Notes: generated by a model not told the origin, from the sequence alone. Numbered from the stretch's first letter, positions 1 through 12,619 are shown. The stretch: 64,000 nucleotides of DNA from Laccaria trichodermophora (GCA_018417955.1 JACTVC010000001.1:3596001-3660000), one strand, 5' to 3'. Translations and numbers: made by a program.

Positions 1-958
1 AGACATTTGTAGTCTTTCATAGTCTATTAGTAGTGTATGTCTGACTTTTGTAGTCCATTAGCAAAGTTTGTAGTCTAAGTGAGTTTTTTGTAGTCTATCG
101 GTAAATTTTGTAGTCTTAGGGGCATGCACCTTCCTTTTGTGGTCATTTTCCTCATGGTATGATGATTGTAGCCCTTTCTTTTAGCTTTCTGAATGTGGTG
201 AAATCATGTTATTTGGATTTGTTTTCATGGAGAAAAATGCAAAAAAAAAAAAAAAAAAGCGGTGCTTTTGAAAATCCATTACCTCATATCTCCACAATGA
301 GAGTACTTTAGAACATAATTGAAACAGATTCTAGAAGCTACAGTGCAGGGCTAGAATTTTTGTTTTTTTGACCATTTTTGGTAATTGGTCATGTGACCAT
401 CATCCCAACATCCCATTACATGAACCCTGATAAGTAAAATCATTCTTATCTTGGTTTTCTTTACTCTTTGGTCAAACCAGTTGATATATCCTTTTTGGGG
501 GGTGGACCCTGAAGGTAGTGCCTGATGTCCTATACACCATTCATATTTTTTCCCAAAATTTCCGCTGTTTTCTGGCTATTTTTGGCTATATACCATATTG
601 GGAAATGCACCCTGGACCCTGAAAACAACCCCTGATGTCATCACCAACAGTGAGCACCACTCCCTATTTTTTTCTGAAAATTCCCCTATTTTATTGCTAT
701 TTTTCATTTGGAAAAGCGCCCATTTCCTTATTTGGAAGTGCACACTGGACCCTGAAAACACTGACAGAAATGTCCCAGGGATGAGAATGAAATATCCATT
801 GAAATATCCTAGGATTCAGAATGAAAATTGCAATGAAATATCCCAGGGATGAGAATGAAATATCCATTGAGATATCCTAGATATTCATATGAAAATTGCA
901 ATGAAATATCCTAGGGATAGATATGAAATATCCACTGAAATATTTCATTGAGGTGGGT
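1..958. repeat. Arm of a repeat element (foldback-type), cut by the window start
   Basis: No gene. It opens with GTAGTCT-containing repeats (1-130), continues with a roughly 330-bp module (120-440: poly-A, TACCTCATATCTCCACAATG, GGTAATTGGTCATGTGACC), and ends with 60-70 bp tandem units around ATGAAATATCC (780-955). The same three blocks occur in reverse order and orientation at 54190-55600, so this is probably the opposite arm of a related element. The pogo-type relic begins at once after it, so this element probably interrupted that gene, but the far end lies outside the window. Confidence 0.6.
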
Positions 959-1520
959 CTATGCTTTCAGGAAATGGCACCTGGATCTTGTCGCACGATG
1001 GACAACTGGCCTTGAATGTTGTTGTGGACAGGCCCTGAACAAGATTCAAGTCACTGAATTCTCAAAATCCTCCATGACCTAATGTTCAACTTGAGGTTGG
1101 AAAGCGGACATGGGCTCTTGTTGATCGGGACCAGAAATCTGTGCACCAATTTGAAAATAGGGATAGGAGCTTGTCACAGTCATTGAGGCTGTGTCAGCAG
1201 ATGGGGAGGCTTTACTGCCATCGGTTATCTTCAAGGCCAAGCGACAGAACCTTGCCTGGGCAGAGAACAACCCTTGCCATGCAAGGTGAGATTTGTACCA
1301 TCTCTCCTAAGAATAATTAGCTGATTCAGAAGCAGTATTTCAATCTCACCGAATGGCTGGACAGATATGGATCTTGGCCTGAAGTGGCTAATGTACAACT
1401 TTCATCCTGCCAGTGCAAAGCATAACATGTCAGATGGGTGGCATATATTGATTCTTGATGGTCACAATTCTCATTGCAGTTATCCCTTTGTTGACTTTTG
1501 CAAAAAACATCAAATTGTTT
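959..1520 (+). pseudogene. pogo/Tigger-type DDE transposase relic, N-terminal part
   Basis: Fragments in shifting frames give the DDE_1 catalytic core of a pogo-type (Tc1/mariner superfamily) transposase. Visible pieces are TWALVDRDQKSVHQFENRDR, then VTVIEAVSADGEALLPSVIF (near 1170-1230), and WHILILDGHNSHCSYPFVDF near 1440-1500. In the last, DGHNSH is the second catalytic aspartate motif; the VSADG block is the conserved segment between the first two. Frames change between the blocks and the 5' end is missing, so this is a relic. The reading frame stops at a DFCKKHQIV peptide where a 1.5-kb element is inserted and resumes at 3038. The mobile enzyme would have cut and pasted its own DNA in the nucleus. 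Confidence 0.8.
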
Positions 1521-3029
1521 CTGTACTTTTTGATGCCCTACATATTCCTGCAGGAATGGGTCCATTCCGCTGGATTCCACCAGATTCCACAGGAATAGAA
1601 TGGAATCCACAGGAATGGACTGGAATCCTCTGGAATGGGCCTGGATTCCACCAGATTCTGTGTGTATATAAACTGACTTTTGTAGTCTATCAGTGTTATT
1701 ATCCCTTTTAGGGTATTCACCTTCCTTTTTGGGTCAAATGTCCCACGATACAATAGTTGTAGCCCTTTCTATTAGCTTGGTAAATGTGTTGAAATCATAT
1801 TATTTGGTGTTGTTTTCATGGAGAAAAATACAAAAAACAAAAAAAAAAGCAACACTTTTGAAAATCTTTTACCTCATATCTCCACAATGTGAGCACTTCA
1901 GAACACAATTCAACCAGATTTGGGAAGCTACAGTGCAGGGCTACAACTTTTGTTTTTGACCATTTTTGGTAATTGGTCATGTGACCATCATCCTGACATC
2001 CCATTGAATGAACCCTGACAAGCAGAATCCTCATTATCTTGAATTTCTTGACTTTTTGGTCATACAAGATCATATTTTCTTTTGTGGATATATATAAATG
2101 ACCCTGACATGGACCCTGAAGGCAGTGCCTCATATTGTATACACATCATATACCAACTCTATTTTTTTTGTGAATTTTCTGCTATTCTTTTACTAGAAAT
2201 ACTTAAATTTCCTTTCTTGGATATGTACCCTGAACCTGACAACAGCTATTTGGAAATGTGCACAGACCATGTAAACAGTACCCCAACATTGTCAACAATG
2301 GTTAACATCATGTCTCTGCTGTTTTTCTGTTTTTCTTGTTATATTTGCACTAATTACCATATTTGGAAATGTGCACAGATCATGTAAACATTACTCCAAC
2401 ATTGTCAATAACAGTTAACACCATTTGTATACCTTTTCCCCTTCTTCTCTGATGTTCTGGCTAAATTTGCATTAATTACCATATTTGGAAATGTGCACAG
2501 ACCATGTGAACACTACTCCAACATTGTCAACAACAGTCTACATCATGTTTATTCTTTTTTCCTGATTTTCTGGCTATATTTGCATTAATTACCATATTTG
2601 GAAATGCGCACAGACCATGTAAGCAATACCCCAACAAATCACCAATAGTGAGCACCATCCCTATTTTTTTTCTCTTTTTTCCCTGATTTTCTGGTTATAT
2701 TTGCATTAATTACCATATTAGGAAATGCGCACAGACCATGTAAACAGTACCCCAACATCATTACCACCATCCCTATTTTTTTTCTGATTTTATTGCTAAT
2801 TTTTATCTGAAAATATAGAACTTGCCACATTTGGCAATTTTTAGTGTTCATTCCGGTCACTGGATTCCAGTGCCATTCCATTCCGGGGACTGTTCTGGTG
2901 AAAATCCCGGAATTACAATATTCCGTGGCTGGAGTGAAATTTTGGCTGGTAAATTCCACTGGAATGGCACCAGAATCCACTGGAATGACTGGAATCCGGC
3001 AGGAATATGTAGGGCATCACTAAGACCTC
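1521..3029. mobile_element. 1.5-kb non-autonomous element, KDZ-like GTACTT/GAGGTC-end family (copy 1)
   Basis: It begins CTGTACTTTTTGATGCCC and ends GGGCATCACTAAGACCTC, giving imperfect terminal inverted repeats with the shared core GATGCCCTACATATTCCTG. It is flanked by the perfect 8-bp duplication AATTGTTT at 1513-1520 and 3030-3037. Removing element plus one duplication restores the pogo frame (HQIV-LLCLPSHTTHRL), which proves the boundaries. Inside are subterminal GGAATCC/GGATTCC repeats, the 330-bp repeat module (about 1700-2015) and 110-120 bp tandem units containing ACCATATTTGGAAATG (2220-2740). There is no credible gene. An inverted second copy is split by the hAT element (10944-43491). 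Confidence 0.9.
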
Positions 3030-3037
3030 AATTGTTT

Positions 3038-3190
3038 TGTTATGCCTGCCATCACACACCACACATCGACTTCAACCTTGTGATGTGGGTGTCTTTGGTC
3101 CTCTCGCTTCAAGCTGGAAAGCAGAAGTCAACCAGGCTAGCAAGGAGAATGTTGCGATAATGAAGTACAATGTCCTGAATGTATATGCCC
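3038..3190 (+). pseudogene. pogo-type DDE transposase relic, C-terminal catalytic part
   Basis: This continues the relic at 959-1520 after the 1.5-kb insertion. It reads LLCLPSHTTHRLQPCDVGVF and on to GPLASSWKAEVNQASKENVA. The LP.H.TH.LQP.DVGVFGPL block is the hallmark that carries the third catalytic acidic residue in pogo/Tigger enzymes. The frame dissolves near 3195, just before the foldback element starting about 3208. What followed is not recognisable further on. Confidence 0.85.
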
Positions 3191-3676
3191 AAGCCTGACT
3201 GGAAACCAAGGCATTTGCCTGCAGAGCTGTGTGTATAAGTCCACAAGTTTTATGAAAGGCCTTTCATAGATGTGTCCTGTGTTTTCTTTCTCATCAAGGC
3301 TATGTTCTTTTCATAAAATATAGGCAAGGCCACAGGGTGCTTTTCATAAGCCTGTGTGCTTTCAATAGGTATTTCATTCACTGGGTTAGGTGTATTCATT
3401 GCCTCTTTTATAATTAATGCTGTGCGCTTTCATTGAATATTTCATTAGGAATATTGGATGCTTTCATTGTACTTTTCATAATTAATGTTGTGCAATTTCA
3501 ATAAATATCTCATTCCCTAGGTCATATTATGGTCCATCCAATGGGTCATTGGGAGGGTGGTCATATGACCAATTTCCAAAAATGGTAAAAAAACAAAAGT
3601 TGCAGCTCTTTACCATAGCTTCCTGAATCAGTTGGAATTATGTCCTAAAGTGCTTCCATTATGGAGATATGAGGTA

Positions 3677-6600
3677 CAGTCATTCACTGGCTAATGAGAC
3701 ACCGAAAATAAAAATTGATAGGTGTGTCTAGGTACATATCCTCTGCAAAATATATGTGTACAAGATGGTGGACAAGGTTAATGTGAGTGTTGAGAGAAAA
3801 ATTCGGCTGAAACGAAAGAGACTGGGGCCAACTGCACCGAAATCACTGTCAGGAACGGAAAGTGGACATATATGGGTGAATGAGACACCCACATTAGATC
3901 TGAGATCACCCTGATCTGGTAATCGGAGATAAGCCTTATCTGTCGCTGTTGTTGCTTTTGTTGTTGCCATTGCTTTCATCGTCGTCGTCGCTTGTGAAAT
4001 GTTCCCCTTCCTCCTCCTCTGCAAGCCCTGTTCCAGTCCAGCCTGCTAGAAAGTCCTTCAACAATGGTGGAGGCACCCGTTTCGGAATTGCAGCCATAAC
4101 TGGCTTTTGTCCAGCATTACCTCCACCACACCCATGTCCACGCCCGCGCCCATGCCCATGCCCTTGCCCCTCATTTGCCACTTTCCATACTGCCAACGCT
4201 TCCTCATACTTGGCAGTCTCACATTCTTTCAGCTCCTTTCATGCATCCTCAGCCTGCTGCCACTTCTCCTTCACTGCTTTCCACTCTGCTCATAAGTCCT
4301 TTCTATTCTCCTTTTCCCTTTCCTCTGCCTGACGCTCCTTCTCAAAATTCACTCGTTCCTCATAGAACCTATCCCCTGTCAAGACACGTGGTAAACCATC
4401 TGGAAGAGTCCCTTGCCACTTCTTTTTCTTTTTCTTCTCCTCCTGGAACTGAAGCGCACCCTTCACTTTCGCACAATACACCTCGTTCAGCAAATTCCCC
4501 ACCTGCAGGGCGATGTTTCGGTTTGTGAGGTATTCATTACTTTTGTGGGACTCTTGAAGTGCGGCAAGCAGCAAGACCTCAGTCTCAGTCTTTGGCTCAA
4601 TGGAGAGAAGAGGAGATGGTTGGGGGTGGGAGATAGTATGGGTGATGGTGGTAGGCATCGTATCATGGGATGTCGTCAATGTGGTTGAGATGAGGTGAGC
4701 AAGTTTGGTTTGTGACAGCCCTTCGATTGCTTCGTTGATCACATTGTGTTTAGTGTTTGATGGACCAGCGATCGGAGCTTCAGAGATGGGTTCGTCTTCC
4801 ACTTCATCAATCTTGGCAAGCTTTCGTAACATTGTCGCAAGGACGTCGATTGCGGGGTCATCAGGGGGAAGAGGAACATGTGCCTCACATGAGGTATCCT
4901 TGCTTGGTGCGAGCATTTCTGCTGTTACGACGTTTGGGTTGAATGGCCACACCCCAGTCTTCTTGAAGGCGGCCTTGATATTTTCGGGGGTGAGTGCATG
5001 AACATGGGCTTTTCCATACACAGTGAGGAAGCTATTCTTATCCATGGCTGCCCCATTTTCTCAAAGCCACTTGTTGCGCTCCTCGCCAATCAATTTCTTG
5101 AGTGGAGAGAAAATAACCACGTCAAGGCCTTGATGGATATGGGTGCTATGTCAGATGTAGCATAGAACAATAATGTAGTTCTCGCGTGCGTAAATGAGAA
5201 AAGCAACGATGTAGTGAGAGTTGTGTCCATCAACCAGAAGTAGGTGATATCCTCCTGGCTTGACCTTGTGCTTTGTTTGTTGATCGAAGATTTTGATCCA
5301 TTCGACGCCAATCTCGCCACATGTCCAACCTTTCTTTTGATATCCAATGCTACGAAAATGTCAGGTCAGAAAGAAGAAAAAAAAAAGAGGAAAACTCACG
5401 AAGCATTGAGAGGATTATTCTCTCCCCAACTGACTTGGTATGCAGAACCCTTGAAAATAACGGTAGGTGGTGTCGATGTTCCATCTGCACAGATGGTAAC
5501 AATAACCATGGTATTTTCTCAGGTACCAGCCTTTTGCTGATACTGTGGTCCTTTCTGTGTGCGTGAAGCAGCAACGCGCTCATGCTCTTGACCACGCGAT
5601 TGGAATCCAACTTCATCAGCCCCGAAAGTTGTCTCAGGTCTAATTTTATACATGGTAATTGTGTCACAAAGGAGATCCCAATAGCAGCCATCTGCATTGG
5701 GGTTAGCAGCCTGCGCACACAGCCTTTCAAGAGGGCGAGAATCCACCATTTTGATGTGATCGGAATGCCTCTGCATAAAATGGGCAGTCCAATTCTTGCC
5801 AACACCCTCATTTGGAAATTTTGTTCCAAGGCAAGCATTAGCAATGAGATTGACATGCTCTCTAATGTGGCGATGGTCCTCAGGCCAACTGAGCCGACCC
5901 ATCTCCAGAAGCAAATTAACAACAACATCTTCCTCGATGTTTGTGAGCCACCGGCGATGCTCCTGAGCCTCCAGACGAGTGTGGCCACCATCAGATAAAC
6001 GTGCCAAGGTAGCATGACTAAGGGAGATCTTGACACCTGTCTCATTGAAATATAGGTTCTCAAAATCTCTACAGATTTTGTGAAGCCCATGACGAGCATG
6101 ATGGTTTGGATTTTTCAATTCGGTGAGATAAGCCTGGAGAGCATGTGACACGAGATCATCATGCTGCCGACGCATGACTGCAGCCTTTTCAGCTAGAGAT
6201 TTGGGTCATCCAGGCATGGGTAAGGTGAAGAGCACTATGTGATTTGGATGCTGAAGTAGAAAAATGACACTGAATATAAAAACTGTTGAGAGATGTGCAT
6301 GCATCCAACACATGTTTTAATCTACAACCCCTTGCACAGTCTCTGTGTTCTACATAGCCTATTTGAATGAAAAATGGATAGTTTTGAGGCTGACGGAATC
6401 TTTTAATACTAAGGCAATATGTGGATGTGAATTGCTCCCTTAATAGCTCCTCAAAACCATTGGTAGTCCATCAATGAAATTCATATTACTACAAATCAGC
6501 AATTTCTTTCGCAAAAAATTGCATATTTCATAGTTATTAGCCATTCATTTCATGTATTTCTTACATGAATTTATTTATACTACTCCTGTACTTCCAATGC

Positions 6601-6702
6601 AACTTAGTTCAAGGAAAAATGTATCCTTGTCATCTTAGGAGGACCCAAACAAGTTTCACTGTCTCATGGTCACATGGTGTCTCATTGGCCAGTGAATGAC
6701 TG
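3677..6702 (-). mobile_element. Complete pogo-type (Tc1/mariner) transposon, 3.0 kb
   Basis: Terminal inverted repeats begin CAGTCATTCACTGGCTAATG on the left; the right end is the inverted match GGTGTCTCATTGGCCAGTGA and onward to GACTG. The flanks are a TA duplication (3675-3676 and 6703-6704). The empty site GAGG-TA-AAAGATTTTCAAAAG is exactly what the repeated 330-bp module shows elsewhere (for example near 43155-43175), so the insertion boundary is proved within this window. One transposase gene on the minus strand fills most of the element. Confidence 0.93.
3936..6217 (-). pseudogene. pogo/Ant1-like DDE transposase with TGA stops
   Basis: An apparently full-length transposase read on the minus strand from ATG at 6215-6217. 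The N-terminal part (5519-6175) carries the helix-turn-helix DNA-binding region with LYFNETGVKISLSHATLARL and TEKNWTAHF-like motifs. The catalytic core follows, with FGADEVGFQ (first aspartate), TICADGTSTPPTVIFKG near 5430-5520, then LLVDGHNSHY near 5210-5240 and HSTHIHQGLDVVIFSPL near 5120-5160. An intron lies near 5346-5398 (GTGAGT to TAG). The C-terminal part has AAFKKTGVWPFNPNVV and a glycine/histidine-rich tail. In-frame TGA codons occur at 6206-6208, 5061-5063 and in the tail, several at positions that are Arg in related proteins as I remember them. The HSTH block is preceded by another stop. Structure intact, coding ability lost; it acted on this element's TIRs. Confidence 0.85.
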
Positions 6703-7499
6703 TAAAAGATTTTCAAAAGCACTGTGTTTTTTTTTTTTTGCATTTTTCTATGTGAAAAGAACACTAAACAACATGATTTAATAGTGTCTGCTTCTTCAGA
6801 CTACAATGGTCCACTTTTTTCATTTCAAAAGTTAATAGTGTCCACTTTTCTGACATATAGTATGTAGTGTGGTTAACTATGTATATATAGGTCATTGGGG
6901 ATATGATTGAAGGATTGGGATGAGTTGACATTCTGCCACTTATGAATAGTTGCTTTTGATGTCAGGTCCATGGCTGTTTTCCATACTTGCAATCTGTCAT
7001 GTCTTTTCACATGACAAGTCACTATCCTATCTAATCAAAGGGTGTGCTTCATATGAATCCTGGATAGACATTGAAAAACAGACAGGACCAACCACCTATT
7101 TAATTCACTTTTGGTACCTTTAAATCAATCTACTCAAGGCTGACCCCAGTGGTGAAGGCTTGGACAATGACAACTGGTCTTGGTATTGAAAGACATGACA
7201 AGTTGCATTGGTAGGACAGAGAATTTATCCCTCCAAAAAAATCATGTGAAAATTGACTGTGGTCAGACATAGGACAGCAGATACTGATCTGAGTGGAAGG
7301 TTGACCAACATCAAAGATAGGATAGTGGCTTCTCATGTGAAAAGACAAGACAGATTGCAAGTATGGAAAACAGCCATGGACCTGACATCAAAAGCAACTA
7401 TTCATAAGTGGCAGAATGTCAACTCATCCCAATCCTTCAATCATATCCCCAATGACCTATATATACATAGTTAACCACACTACATACTATATGTCAGAA

Positions 7500-7880
7500 A
7501 AGTGGACATTATTAACTTTTGAAATGAAAAAAGTGGACCATTGTAGTCTGAAAAAGCAGACACTAGTAACTTTTGTAGTCTCAAAAAGCGGACACTATTA
7601 ACTTTTGTAATGAAAAAAGCAGACACTACAAACCATTGTAGTCCGAAAAAGCAGACACTACTAACTTTTGTAGTCTCAAAAAGCGGACACTACAAACCAT
7701 TGTAGTCCAAAAAAATAGACATTACTAACTTTTGTAGTCTCAAAAAGCAGACACTACTAATTTTTGTAGTCTTTGTCTGACCTTTGTGATCTATGTCCAA
7801 CTTTTGTAGTCTATGTCTGACTTTTGTAGTCTTTTTTGTAGTCTATTAGTAAACTTTGTAGGCTATAACTTACTTTTGTA
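7500..7880. repeat. Tandem repeats of about 40 bp around CAGACACTAC / TTTTGTAGTCT
   Basis: At least six units alternate AAAAAGCAGACACTACTAAC and TTTTGTAGTCTCAAAAAGCG with few changes. Shorter runs of the same motif occur at 1-130, 16740-16830, 55200-55340 and 55520-55620. No coding sense; probably subterminal repeats of the foldback family, possibly transposase-binding sites. Confidence 0.75.
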
Positions 7881-8214
7881 GTCTGTCAGTGTCAATTACC
7901 CTTTTAGGGCATGTACCTTCCTTTTTGGGAGAAATTTCCCACAATACAATAGTTGTAGCCCCTTCTCTTAGCTTTCTAAATCTGTTGAAATCATGTTGTT
8001 TAGTGTTCTTTTCACATAGAAAAATGCAAAAAAAAAAAAAAAAAAAAAAACACAGCACTTTTGAAAATCTTTTACCTCATATCTCCACAATGGAAGCACT
8101 TTAGGACATAATTCCAACTGATTCAGGAAGCTATGGTAAAGAGCTGCAACTTTTGTTTTTTTACCATTTTAGAAATTGGTCATGTGACCACCCTCCCAAT
8201 GACCCATTGGATGG

Positions 8215-8700
8215 ACCATAATATGACCTAGGGAATGAGATATTTATTGAAATTGCACAACATTGATTATGAAAAGTACAATGAAAGCATCCAATATTCC
8301 TAATGAAATATTCAATGAAAGCACACAGCATTAATTATGAAAGAGGCAATAAATACACCTGACCTAGGGAATGAGATATTTATTGAAATTGCACAACATT
8401 AATTATGAAAAGTACAATGAAAGCGCACAGCATTAATTATAAAAGAGGCAATGAATACACCTAACATAGTCAATGAAATATTTATTGAAATCACACAGGA
8501 TTGATTATGAAAAAAGCAATGAAAGTGCCCAAAATTCCTAATGAAATATTCAAGGAAAGCGCACAGCATTAATTATGAAAAAGGCAATGAATACACCTAA
8601 CCCAGTGAATGAAATACCTATTGAAAGCACACAGGTTTAATTATGAAAAGTACAATGAAAGAACTGAACAGCTTCAATGAAAAATTCATAGAAAGTGCAT
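8215..8700. repeat. Tandem repeats of roughly 60-120 bp, ATGAAATATT-rich
   Basis: Repeated phrases are AATGAGATATTTATTGAAAT, GCACAGCATTAATTATGAAA and GGCAATGAATACACCTAAC. The units match, in reverse orientation, the shorter block at 3340-3530 in the other arm of the foldback element, so the array has expanded on one arm only. Confidence 0.7.
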
Positions 8701-8892
8701 GATAATAATTATGAAAGCTTCAATGAAAGCTCCTAGGAAATGTTATGAAAGGGTCCTGTGGTCTTTGCCTACATTTTATGAAAAGAACATAGCCTTTATG
8801 AGAAAGAATGACACAGGACACACCTATGAAAGGCCTTTCATAAAACTTGTGGACTTATACACACAGCTCTACAGGCAAGTGCCTTAGTTTTA

Positions 8893-10381
8893 GAGGTCTT
8901 AGCAGTGCCCCCCCTATTCCTGCAGGAATCCGGTCATTCCGGTGGAATGGAATTTAGCAGAAGGCCCTGCTAAATTGTTTATTCCAGTGTTTTCCATTCC
9001 GGTGGATTCCAGAATGCACACTGGAATGTTCCCCAGAAGGGTCTTCCCCAGAATGGGCAGGAATGGTTTTCTCCGGAATGAGCAGGAATGGGATTCCAGT
9101 CCAATCTGTTTATTTTATTTATTTGTTACTGTATTATAGTTTATTTATTTTCAATGGATCACAAACAATGTTTGTTTGGTGAACGTGCTCACCAAACATG
9201 GCCACTCTCTTCTTCCACCACCACCACCATACTCGTCGCCGCCGCCAACACCATGCCATCACCTTCACCCATAGCCACCACCGCCAATGTCACTCCTCGA
9301 TCACCCATGGCCACCACGACCACCAACATCAACCATGACACCCTTCAACAACAACGTGGCGATGCCATGTCACGAAACGAGCACCGTAACCCACAAAAAC
9401 ACCCAACGCCCATGAAAACAACGCTCCTGGACACAACGCAACACCCGATGGGCACAAAACGATGCCCACCACCCATGTACACCACCAGCGCCCACGAAAA
9501 CCATACCCTGCCCACGAAAACATCCCACCACCCACCGAAAAACACGAGTGCCCACCGAAAAACATGCACTGCCCACCGAAAACCATGCACCACCCACCGA
9601 AAACCATGCACCGCCCACTGAAAACCATGCACCGCCCACACGACACACGACAGCACCACGCCGCCTACCAAAACCACCACGTCCACACCAACACCACCCA
9701 TGACGATGCCCTCAACGGCAACCAGCACCCATGACGACGGTGACAACAATGCCCACAAATAATGCAAAAACGCGGACACACAACAAAAACGCGAACACGC
9801 AATGAGGAGACGACAATGAAATGCAACACAACGATGGGACGCCAACATGGGACGATGATGGCTGAGGTCCCAGCCACACTCCCTCTCCCCTCCACCATTC
9901 CCTTCCTCCTTCCCCCTTTCCTTGTCCCTCCCCCTTGCTCCCTTCCCCCTTGCTCCACCATTCCCTCCCCCCTTTCCTCCCTCCCCCTTCCTTGTGCCTC
10001 CCCCTTCCTTCCTTCCCTCCTTCTTGTCCTTCCCCTTCCTCCCTCCCCTCCCTTGATCTTCCCCCTTCCTTGTCCCTCTCAAAAATATAAATACACCCCC
10101 ACCTTGTCCCTCCCCTACCCCCTCCCTTTGAGATAAACTGTGTAGTGTGTGTAGTAGTACATTTCAAATACATTACAACTCAATCTATGACTTTTACATG
10201 TGAATTTTATAAAGAAATATGAGTGCCAAGTCATCAGGATAAGGTTGGAGTTGAAAAAAACTTACTCTGCTTGATTCCAGTCCTATTCCACTGGAATGAA
10301 TCTATTCCTGCAGGATTCCCCTGGAATTCCACTGCAATGACCCCATTCCTGCAGGAATAGGTGGGGCACTGTAAAGTACTG
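8893..10381. mobile_element. 1.5-kb non-autonomous KDZ-like element (CAGTGCCCC family)
   Basis: The left end reads GAGGTCTTAGCAGTGCCCCC and the right end is the inverse of CAGTACTTTACAGTGCCCC, both followed inward by TATTCCTGCAGGAAT. Subterminal GGAATCC/CCATTCCGGTGG repeats lie at 8920-9110 and 10270-10340. Between them are an AC-rich tract and a CT-rich tract and no gene. The left end abuts the foldback element. No matching 8-bp duplication is visible (left TTAGTTTT, right CCATCGCTT), so one flank has probably been rearranged. Confidence 0.75.
9190..10130. repeat. AC-rich tract with 18-bp tandem units, then CT-rich tract
   Basis: 9190-9740 is AC-rich with near-exact tandem units of CGCCCACCGAAAACCATG type at 9540-9640. 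9880-10130 is an almost pure C/T run (CCTCCCCCTTCC type). Long open frames exist on both strands only because the composition avoids stops; the peptides are low-complexity and match no family. The same AC-then-CT order recurs in the related elements at 22469-26626, 46573-52991 and about 59230-60390. Confidence 0.75.
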
Positions 10382-10943
10382 CCATCGCTTCACAGACACA
10401 AGAAAACATCGGCCCAAGTGTTGAGATCCACAGGGAGAGGGTGCAGTGGGCCAGATACCATGCACACCTGGCCTATACATCCCCAGTGCATTTGGTGAAC
10501 AGAGGATGTTGAATAAACCACAGAGCGCTGCAGCAGTGATACAGATGAAACCCTTTTACCCATATAAAATTCGATTTTAACAATTTCACCAATAAAGGTC
10601 ATCTCTAATAAATACACTACATACAATTGCAATGATACAAAGAGTCAATGCACATACCCAGCTCAGTTGACTAAAAATGCAAATGCATGGAATCTGAAAA
10701 TAGGACAAAGGCTTTGGAACTGGCAGCAGTACGCATTATGGCATTATACTTGGATCCTATCTAAGATTCACCTACCATGAAATAGAGCACAAAGAGGTTC
10801 TAGAGTAAACACCCAATGCAGGGAGAAGAATTGCACTACTACAAAAGGGTTTAGAAACACATAATGGATTTATTGTGGAAACTCATGTTTATACAATAAA
10901 TACAGAAAAAGACGATATAGATGCTTAAACAGCATGTCTGAAA
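10382..10943. other. Spacer without recognised genes
   Basis: Unique-looking AT-balanced sequence between two elements. I see no coding frame with a family signature and no obvious repeat; it could be older host or decayed transposon DNA. Confidence 0.5.
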
Positions 10944-11300
10944 GAGGTCTTAGTGATGCCCTACATATTCCTGCTGGATTCCGGTCATTCTGGTGGATTC
11001 TGGTGCCATTCCAGTGGAATTTACCAGCCAAAATTTCACTCCAGCCACAGAATATTGTTATTCTGGGATTTTCACTGGAACAGTCCCCGGAATGGAATGG
11101 CACTGGAATCCAGTGACCGGAATTAGTGTTGCCAAAGTCCGATTTGGTCTGGTTCTGGTTTGGTTTTGCTGGTTTAGGTAATTAATTACAAACCTGACCA
11201 GATTAAACCCCATTTTATGGTCTGGTTTATCTGAAAAACCAGTTTGAACAGGATAAACTATGGTTTACAGCCCAATAAGGAAGTCGGAGTTTTAATAGAT

Positions 11301-12123
11301 CTACTCTACAGGGACAGTCGAGAGAAGTGAGCGAATATAAGCATTGATATCCTCTGGAACACCATTCTCATCCTCTTCAGATGCCTCAAGGAACAAAATA
11401 ACTTCTGCACAAGATGTTCCCTTTGAAAAGTCGAGGGATTTTCTGGATTTAAGAGAAAATTTGAGCATTTGCAGCATTTCCATGAGATCCTGATGGATGT
11501 GATTACGAAGATCAGTCATTGTCTCTTTTGCTGATGAAAATACACGCTTGCACGGCACCGCAGACCCCTGAATAGCGAGGTAATCCAATGCAGCCAAAAA
11601 CAAAGTTGGATATTGAAGTTGATGTTCCTATGAAAATTTGTCATTTAGCAACTCAAAACACAATAATCATACACATCACCTGCCAATATGTGAGACTACA
11701 TGTTCCAGTTGATGAATGATTGAGATATTGTGCAATCTCGGCATCAAGGGACCCAAGAGCGGGGTTGTTGGACCTTGTCAAACCCAAAATGTCATCAGCT
11801 GTGCGATGAGCTGTGGAATTTTGGAGAGAATGGCCCCGAATTGCTCGTGATCGGCATGGTGTATAGTCAGTGGCACGCACAGGCCATTGCGACTCGTTGG
11901 TGACTTGGAAGTTAGGGCCTGGCTCCCGAGATGATGTTTCTGTTACTCCAGTCCAATTTTCATAGTAAGGAAGGAGCTACCAAATAAAAATGTCAGCTAT
12001 ACATAAATTTTCGGTTTTATTTCTGTCACTTACTACATGGCACAAGAGGCTCTTAGCCTCACCAAATTTTTCGAGTGGGATATGCCAAAGCTTCATGGAT
12101 GGATTTAAAACTAAGTATTCAGG
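11301..12123 (-). pseudogene. hAT transposase, C-terminal part with dimerisation domain
   Basis: Exons on the minus strand read PEYLVLNPSMKLWHIPLEKF (12123 inward), LLPYYENWTGVTETSSREPG, then LGSLDAEIAQYLNHSSTGTC and finally LFLAALDYLAIQGSAVPCKR with VFSSAKETMTDLRNHI. The last is the hATC dimerisation motif (LA.QGSAVPCERVFS type). Introns near 11630-11684 and 11977-12030 have GT..AG ends. The exon at 12031-12123 is cut inside a codon by the 9.2-kb element, and the frame continues at 21286 (QLHPEY-LVLNPS). The C-terminal exons look open. Confidence 0.88.
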
Positions 12124-12619
12124 CACTTCAGTCACCCACTGCCAACTGACTATTAGTCATGCAAACTCCATGTAAGTTACATGACTAAATGTCATGGACC
12201 ATATCTATATTCTAGATATATATGGGTCCTAGACAGCCCTGAAATCTAAAATATATTCTTGAGACATGGACCCTGAAATGTCACACAAAAATTATAATGT
12301 CTGTGTCACACCACCAAAATATATTTTGCAAGTGAAATGCAGTAAGGATATATTTTTGGTGAGTGGACCCTGAAATGTCATTGTCACACCTTAGAAATAT
12401 ATTTTTGCCCTGGCTTGGCCTTAGGATATATTTTGTGAAACAGATGTGGTAAGGATATATTTTTCTGGTCTGTAGAGGTGTCAGGGGTCCTAGTTTTGGC
12501 AAAAACTTGTGATTTTTTGCTGTCTGGGGTATATATTCTGGAAGATTCTGCAATGAACTCCAGGGTTTTGGCACTATGTCTGGCATGTGCTCCCAGTATG
12601 TATGGTAGCAACAAGGGCA

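Larger units (their letters stand above)
3208..8885. mobile_element. Foldback element with long inverted arms, host of the pogo-type transposon
   Basis: The left end AAGGCATTTGCCTGCAGAGC matches the reverse complement of the right end near 8885, and the two arms stay complementary inward. The left arm is 3208-3676 plus 6705-7020 after removing the inserted transposon; the right arm is about 7310-8885. The centre (about 7020-7310) is a spacer, and 6960-7015 pairs with 7320-7390. The right arm is longer because of tandem repeats. No gene of its own is visible. I could not find a convincing target-site duplication: the left flank ends GGAAACC and the right flank starts AGTTTTAG. The exact ends are therefore uncertain by about 10 bp. 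Confidence 0.65.

Noticed and set aside
7500..7880. CRISPR-like array
   Set aside because: Repeats of about 40 bp lack unique spacers and sit in a eukaryotic foldback element.
9345..10173. Several long minus-strand open frames with Gly/Arg/Lys runs
   Set aside because: Pure low-complexity translation of CT-rich and AC-rich tracts with no family signature; equally long frames exist on the other strand.
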